Positions 31,803-35,320 of a stretch of DNA of 35,320 nt are shown piece after piece. Positions within the stretch are counted from its first letter, which is position 1. Each line of letters opens with the position of its first letter. The stretch is from Lachnospiraceae bacterium (lineage in GTDB: Bacteria; Bacillota; Clostridia; Lachnospirales; Lachnospiraceae). The DNA lies in the NCBI GenBank assembly GCA_017514845.1, contig JAFWIM010000027.1, forward strand, positions 1 through 35,320. Direction: 5' to 3'. A program made the position numbers and the translations under genes. The notes beneath the pieces were generated by a model, which worked only from the letters and a program-made list of their open reading frames with translations, made no database searches and was not told the origin of the DNA.

Positions 31803-32495
31803 TCACTTCCATTCTTTAGCCAGAAACTTGATCAACATATCACCCATGATCTCGCTGTTCACTATATAACTTCCGTGATCGGCGTCTTTCACGAACACCA
31901 GGGTTGAGTTTGGAAGACTCTCTGCGAGAAGCCAGGTCTCCTCCGGAAGGATCAGATCATCATCGCCCGCCGTGACCAACACGGGAATGGTAATCGCTGC
32001 GAGGGATTTCGGATCAATGTGAGGCTCTGTCAGCATCAGGGTGACCAGCGGGTCCGGCTTCTTGCGGTTAAGTTCCGTGTACTCCTCAATGAAGGACGGT
32101 ATAATTCCCTCCGGCTTCAAGTTGGTGCCGCTTACTGCCATGACTCCGAGTGTGCCGGGATGATTAAGCTCTAAAAGGAGAGCTATGATGCCGCCGTCGC
32201 TGTGACCGTACAGAGCGGGTTTCTCAATCCCCATGGCTTTAATGAACTGATAGATGTCTTCCGCCATGTCGGCGTAGTGGTATTCGGAGAGGGGAACATT
32301 TGCACCGTGACCGCGGGAATCCGGGGCGTATACATGGTAGCCGGCGGCTGTCAGCTGACCGATCACCGACCCGAACAGGTTGTGGTCCTCCGCGTTCCCG
32401 TGTATCAGAACAATGGGACGACCCTTGCCGATTTCCACATAGTGAAGGGTCACACCGTTTACATCAACTGTTTTGTTCGCTTCATATTTCTTCAT
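31803..32495 (-). CDS. Alpha/beta hydrolase
   Basis: This 230-residue protein has the alpha/beta-hydrolase fold: oxyanion-hole strand IVLIHGNAEDH (28-38), APDSRGHG, nucleophile elbow ALYGHSDGG (Ser99), an acid in VTAGDDDLILPEE and the catalytic His in KDADHGSY. It has no signal peptide, so it is cytosolic. The substrate is unknown; esterase or lactonase-like is possible. I chose the ATG at 32495 (GAGG eight bases upstream); the longer frame would add 33 residues encoded in the AT-rich promoter and a hairpin (GGCGATA/TATCGCC, 32538-32556). The promoter is at 32599-32627. M32 lies downstream without a good terminator, so partial cotranscription is likely. Confidence 0.88.
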   Translation of the reverse strand: MKKYEANKTVDVNGVTLHYVEIGKGRPIVLIHGNAEDHNLFGSVIGQLTAAGYHVYAPDSRGHGANVPLSEYHYADMAEDIYQFIKAMGIEKPALYGHSDGGIIALLLELNHPGTLGVMAVSGTNLKPEGIIPSFIEEYTELNRKKPDPLVTLMLTEPHIDPKSLAAITIPVLVTAGDDDLILPEETWLLAESLPNSTLVFVKDADHGSYIVNSEIMGDMLIKFLAKEWK

Positions 32496-32598
32496 GTTAC
32501 GATCCTCAGAATTCAGAAAAGAAGTCCACCCTATTCGGGCGATATGCCGTATCGCCTCGTGGTTATCACAATGATTGTATTGTGCAATATACACTCAC

Positions 32599-32627
32599 AT
32601 TATACACAATCACATTATAAGAATAAA
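32599..32627 (-). promoter_or_regulatory. Promoter of the alpha/beta-hydrolase gene, with repeats
   Basis: On the minus strand TATAAT (32604-32599) has TTTATT 17 bases upstream. A direct repeat TATAATGTGANTGTG occurs twice here, and just downstream a TATTG-TG-CAATA palindrome (32577-32588) could bind a regulator. Confidence 0.5.
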
Positions 32628-32635
32628 GATGATTT

Positions 32636-32682
32636 CGACCCGGCCAAAGGGATGCCGATTAGCTGCCCCATGGACCGGGTCG
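32636..32682 (-). terminator. Terminator-like hairpin after the lipoprotein gene
   Basis: CGACCCGG (32636-32643) and CCGGGTCG (32675-32682) form an 8-bp perfect stem with a long loop in which GGG/CCC can pair. AAATCATCTTTATT follows on the minus strand, a weak U-tract. Confidence 0.5.
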
Positions 32683-32692
32683 TAAGATTTAC

Positions 32693-32788
32693 ATTGATGG
32701 ATCTCAATGTTTTCCGAAGTTCTTGAAACTATTGGCGGAGCTCAATGCTTTGCCGAAGTTCTTGTAATCATTGATGGATTTCAATGCC
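32693..32788. repeat. Imperfect 38-bp tandem repeat at the 3' end of the lipoprotein gene
   Basis: Two copies of about 38-39 bases (ATTGATGGATCTCAATGTTT..., ATTGGCGGAGCTCAATGCTT...) and a half copy (ATTGATGGATTTCAATGCC) lie head to tail. The half copy is the last six codons plus stop of the lipoprotein gene; the other copies are past the stop. Confidence 0.8.
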
Positions 32789-33775
32789 ATCCCCGCTGCA
32801 TATAATCGTGATATCCCCGTATTGTGTCTGCATGCAGTCGGCTCCCGTCTTCCTAATGAGTTCGAGTGTTTTCACGTCTGCCGGATTCTTTTGGGAATCG
32901 CAGATCACTGTATGAGATGGTTTTGTTACACTCATGAGATCCGCAAGCGCTTTGTTGTACACTCCGTGATGCGGAATTTTGAGCACGTCGCACTCTGCGG
33001 CAGATCCGCCCGCAAGCCATTCACGGATTCTCTGTTTCTCAATGTCACCCGTGAAGATGAAACGTTTTCCGCAAAACTCTGCTGTAGTGATCAGAGAAAA
33101 ATCGTTGTCGTACTCATTTGCGCCCTTGGGTATCTCATAGGAAGCAGGAGGCTCGATATAGAGGGATGCGCTCCCGAGAGTCAGATTCAGATTCTCCGTC
33201 ACATTCTCCGGGTTTATGCCTGCTTTTTCGACGGCACCTATAAAGTCCGTGTACTCCGTTCCGCTTCCTGTGTAGGCAGGCAGGAGCACTCTCTTGACCG
33301 GAATTCCCCTTACGAGAGTATCAGCACCACCGACATGGTCCTTGTCGAAATGTGTGATCATGAGCACATCAACTTCTTTTACATCGCGGCTCCCTAGGAA
33401 GGCAAGGACTTCCTTTCCGTCATCCTCCTCGCCGCAATCGATGACCATGGTCTCTTCCCCACACAAGAGAACAATGGCGTCGGCTTTGCCGACTTTAAGG
33501 AAGCATACTTCAAGAGTGTCTTGTGGGGCTGGAGAATCGTAACTGTAAGAAGAATTCTGTTTTCCGTTCATCATTTGTGTGCTTTCATCCTGACTTGTGC
33601 TTTCTCCCTGATTAATGCTTTCTACGTGGCTTGATTCATATTTTTGCGAGGTCTGCTCATCATTGGTGCAACCGGTGAGCAGGACTGCCAGCAGAGAAAA
33701 GCAAAGCATTTTTCTGACAGTCGGCAGCATGATTTTACTGAGCTCAATAAAGTTCGTGACTTTATTCATGTACAT
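32768..33775 (-). CDS. Lipoprotein with ComEC-like metallo-beta-lactamase domain
   Basis: This 335-residue protein has a lipoprotein signal: basic and hydrophobic residues, then the lipobox LLTGC with Cys36. A Ser/Gln-rich linker (37-85) leads to a metallo-beta-lactamase fold like the C-terminal domain of ComEC/Rec2: LKVGKADAIVLLCGEETMVIDCGE, then metal motif THFDKDHVGG (141-150), FIFTGDIE and LKIPHHGVYN. ComEC's membrane channel is absent, so it is a stand-alone surface hydrolase anchored on the outer face of the membrane. Such proteins may act as nucleases or phosphodiesterases; the activity is inferred. The start at 33775 has AGGAGG seven bases upstream. The gene follows the HD-protein gene after a hairpin. 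Confidence 0.88.
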   Translation of the reverse strand: MYMNKVTNFIELSKIMLPTVRKMLCFSLLAVLLTGCTNDEQTSQKYESSHVESINQGESTSQDESTQMMNGKQNSSYSYDSPAPQDTLEVCFLKVGKADAIVLLCGEETMVIDCGEEDDGKEVLAFLGSRDVKEVDVLMITHFDKDHVGGADTLVRGIPVKRVLLPAYTGSGTEYTDFIGAVEKAGINPENVTENLNLTLGSASLYIEPPASYEIPKGANEYDNDFSLITTAEFCGKRFIFTGDIEKQRIREWLAGGSAAECDVLKIPHHGVYNKALADLMSVTKPSHTVICDSQKNPADVKTLELIRKTGADCMQTQYGDITIICSGDGIEIHQ

Positions 33776-33837
33776 GAGGCTACCTCCTTTCTGTTGATGC
33801 ATTTAATTATGGGTCTCTTTGCAGAATAAGATAAACA

Positions 33838-33856
33838 GGGCTGCCAAAAGCAGCCC
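33838..33856 (-). terminator. Hairpin after the HD-protein gene
   Basis: GGGCTGC and GCAGCCC form a 7-bp stem with loop CAAAA, followed on the minus strand by TGTTTATCTTATT. The U-tract is imperfect, so read-through into the lipoprotein gene is likely. Confidence 0.65.
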
Positions 33857-33866
33857 CCTAAATCTC

Positions 33867-34328
33867 TTATCTCTTTCTCATAAAGACCGTCTCCTGCAGC
33901 GAACACCACTTATCCGCCACACATACGATCACTGCCTCCCTCGATCTCGGCACAGCGCGAAGCGTCAGCGGCCACATATGCGTGCGTATGATATCCTGCT
34001 CCTTACGTCCTACATGGAATATGTCCCTGGCGTTCGCCCTTGCTTTCTCCGGATGATGGAACCCGTGAAGTCTGTGGCTGCCGTCATCATATGCGTGCCA
34101 GTCATACAGATAAAAATCATGAAGCATTGCCCCGACAGCCAACTTCTTCTCGTCAGCACCAAGATGCAGCTTCCGATTGATTTTAAGACTGGCCGCCGCG
34201 ACACGCCTGCAATGATCATATGTCGTAATACTGCCGTGCTGCACATATGATTTCATCTCAAGCACTTTCGGATGATCTAAATAATCACCGAGCAGAGATG
34301 TCAATTCTTCTCGTTTAATGTCCTTCAA
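33867..34328 (-). CDS. HD-domain phosphohydrolase, TTG start
   Basis: This 153-residue protein is a compact HD-domain hydrolase: TTYDHCRRVAAASLKI (His39), AVGAMLHDFYLYDWH (His70-Asp71) and HHPEKARANA with further His residues, then DIIRTHMWPLTL. This order (with HMWP) matches the small Clostridia HD family often annotated as phosphohydrolase; the substrate is unknown. The start is a TTG with GGAGG six bases upstream. An ATG five bases before the TTG is out of frame and ends at once in a TGA, so it cannot be the start. The ThpR gene lies 119 bases upstream in the same direction. Confidence 0.8.
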   Translation of the reverse strand: MKDIKREELTSLLGDYLDHPKVLEMKSYVQHGSITTYDHCRRVAAASLKINRKLHLGADEKKLAVGAMLHDFYLYDWHAYDDGSHRLHGFHHPEKARANARDIFHVGRKEQDIIRTHMWPLTLRAVPRSREAVIVCVADKWCSLQETVFMRKR

Positions 34329-34447
34329 TTCATGCCTCCATCTAATTCTCGCCCGTTATTGAAGTCTCACTGATACGACTTAGCGCGTTTTTTGTACCAG
34401 CATCAACCGACATAAGGTCAAAACAAATCCCTGCACTCACGAGATTC

Positions 34448-34948
34448 TCAGCTCCCCACATGGAATATTTCAGTATACACCATCCTGCCGTTTTTCTGTT
34501 CCGATTTCATGAGCGAGATCTTGCGGACCATCATCTCCTTCTTCGGAACGGTGATTCCCTGCGGTCTCGCATTCGATGCCTTCCTTACAAGTGTGATGTG
34601 CGGCTCGAACTTCTTTCTGTCATACTTAATACCGGCAGTATCGAGCTGCGCTCCCAGAGCTTTAACGTAGGCTTTGAGCTTCTGTCCTCCCTTGGCACCG
34701 ACCCAAAGGATATCACCGAAGTTTCCGAGCTCCGTAAGGGACAGCATAAATGGTGCAAATGCAGTCGCCTCCATCGCCTTCTTCACACCGTCGACATTCT
34801 GTGTCTCGCCAATAAAGGCAAGGGTCAGGTGCAAATTGGCCGCCGGGCTGTAGTTCCCGCCGATATTCTTCTTTTTGAGCTCATGCATCACAGAAATGAG
34901 GCCCTTTTTTATATCATCCGAAAACTGTATCGCTATAAACAATCTCAT
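34448..34948 (-). CDS. thpR: RNA 2',3'-cyclic phosphodiesterase (2H family)
   Basis: This 166-residue enzyme is of the 2H phosphoesterase (LigT/ThpR) family, which opens 2',3'-cyclic phosphates at RNA ends. Both catalytic H-x-T-x motifs are present: NLHLTLAFIGE (His40, Thr42) and FEPHITLVRK (His117, Thr119). The N-terminal MRLFIAIQFSDDIK is the typical family start. The length is slightly short but complete. GGAGG with eight bases spacing precedes the ATG. A 15-base dyad (ATCTCAATATGAGAT, 34968-34982) lies 20 bases upstream of the ATG, perhaps an operator. Confidence 0.92.
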   Translation of the reverse strand: MRLFIAIQFSDDIKKGLISVMHELKKKNIGGNYSPAANLHLTLAFIGETQNVDGVKKAMEATAFAPFMLSLTELGNFGDILWVGAKGGQKLKAYVKALGAQLDTAGIKYDRKKFEPHITLVRKASNARPQGITVPKKEMMVRKISLMKSEQKNGRMVYTEIFHVGS

Positions 34949-35150
34949 CGTATTCCTCCGCCATGCTATCTCAATATGAGATGAACCCCGCCTCTCAAGG
35001 TGATGGGCTCAGGAACGATCTCAGTGCCCGGACAATAGCCGGCTGTAATTAACGTTCGCCATAAGCATAGCATCAGAAATCACGAAAATCAATTAAAATG
35101 ACCGGCTGATCCTATGATGCCAACCGGTCTTATGCCTGCGCGAAAAATCA

Positions 35151-35170
35151 GAGCCGCCCTGCGGCGGCTC
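35151..35170 (-). terminator. GC-rich terminator hairpin
   Basis: GAGCCGCC, loop CTGC, GGCGGCTC forms a perfect 8-bp stem; the minus strand continues TGATTTTTCG. It would end a minus-strand transcript entering from beyond the right edge. Confidence 0.75.
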
Positions 35171-35180
35171 TATCACATTT

Positions 35181-35280
35181 TCAATCTTCAACACAGGATT
35201 CTCGTGACTTCAGTCATGAGAGGAATGTGCAAAACAAACTCGTCTTCAACATGGGTTTAAAGCCCTGTGTTGAAGATTGA
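35181..35280. repeat. 100-bp inverted repeat with hairpin core
   Basis: TCAATCTTCAACACAGG (35181-35197) and its exact complement (35264-35280) enclose about 66 bases. Within them CTCGTGAC-TTCA-GTCATGAG forms an 8-bp hairpin with one mismatch, of a kind seen at the right ends of IS200/IS605-type elements. No transposase is visible. Confidence 0.7.
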
Positions 35281-35320
35281 GCCTCCGGCGGATCGCAGAG
35301 CTGCGCGAAGGAAGACGCAC

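Larger units (their letters stand above)
34949..35320. other. Right-edge intergenic region
   Basis: No coding frame is convincing in these 372 bases. They hold the thpR leader, a GACCGG/CCGGTC hairpin (35099-35129), a strong GC hairpin and a 100-bp inverted repeat. The last 40 bases may belong to a minus-strand gene or repeat that begins outside the window. Confidence 0.6.

Noticed and set aside
32693-32788. Beginning of a CRISPR array
   Set aside because: Copies are head to tail without unique spacers and there are no cas genes.

Overview
The window reads as chromosomal DNA of a low-to-mid GC Gram-positive anaerobe, most likely a gut Clostridia/Lachnospiraceae-type Firmicute. This is inferred from strong AGGAGG-type Shine-Dalgarno sites before almost every gene, TTGACA/TATAAT-type promoters, many intrinsic hairpin-plus-T terminators, an ATP-type PEP carboxykinase, a Glc-family PTS IIC, an NhaC-type antiporter, and a VTC polymerase/DUF4956/DUF4353 trio. 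I did no database search; names rest on motifs and remembered family sequences. Apart from nhaC, every gene I call lies on the minus strand.

Left part (1-16.4 kb), mostly metabolic and housekeeping: the start of a pyridoxamine-kinase-like gene, pckA with its own promoter and terminator, deoB, a divergent nhaC-type antiporter, an ATP-grasp ligase behind a consensus promoter and a hairpin leader, a three-gene VTC polyphosphate-polymerase/DUF4956/DUF4353 operon, an M48-like membrane metalloprotease with a uracil/hypoxanthine-DNA-glycosylase-like enzyme, a DEDDh exonuclease followed by a GH2 beta-galactosidase, and an HD hydrolase.

Middle part (16.5-30.0 kb) is the accessory region. On the minus strand, in transcription order: a 1207-residue HEIAH metalloprotease-like protein of unknown family, a 207-bp near-perfect palindrome, a 65-residue basic protein with its own terminator, a Septu-like pair (ABC-type ATPase, then HNH nuclease), a Sel1/TPR protein, a J-domain protein, a HIRAN-domain protein, a stand-alone PTS IIC, an NA37-like protein and a four-helix membrane protein whose reading frame overlaps it. 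The last eight genes run head to tail with short gaps and no obvious terminator between them. This block is the best candidate for an undescribed system: a nuclease/ATPase module next to a chaperone/DNA-end-binding module and an NA37-like/membrane-effector module. That it is anti-phage defence is inference.

Right part (30.2-35.3 kb): M32 carboxypeptidase, alpha/beta hydrolase, a lipoprotein with a ComEC-like metallo-beta-lactamase domain, an HD hydrolase with a TTG start, a 2H RNA phosphodiesterase (ThpR), and an intergenic end with a 100-bp inverted repeat. I saw no rRNA, tRNA, CRISPR array, intact insertion sequence or integrase.
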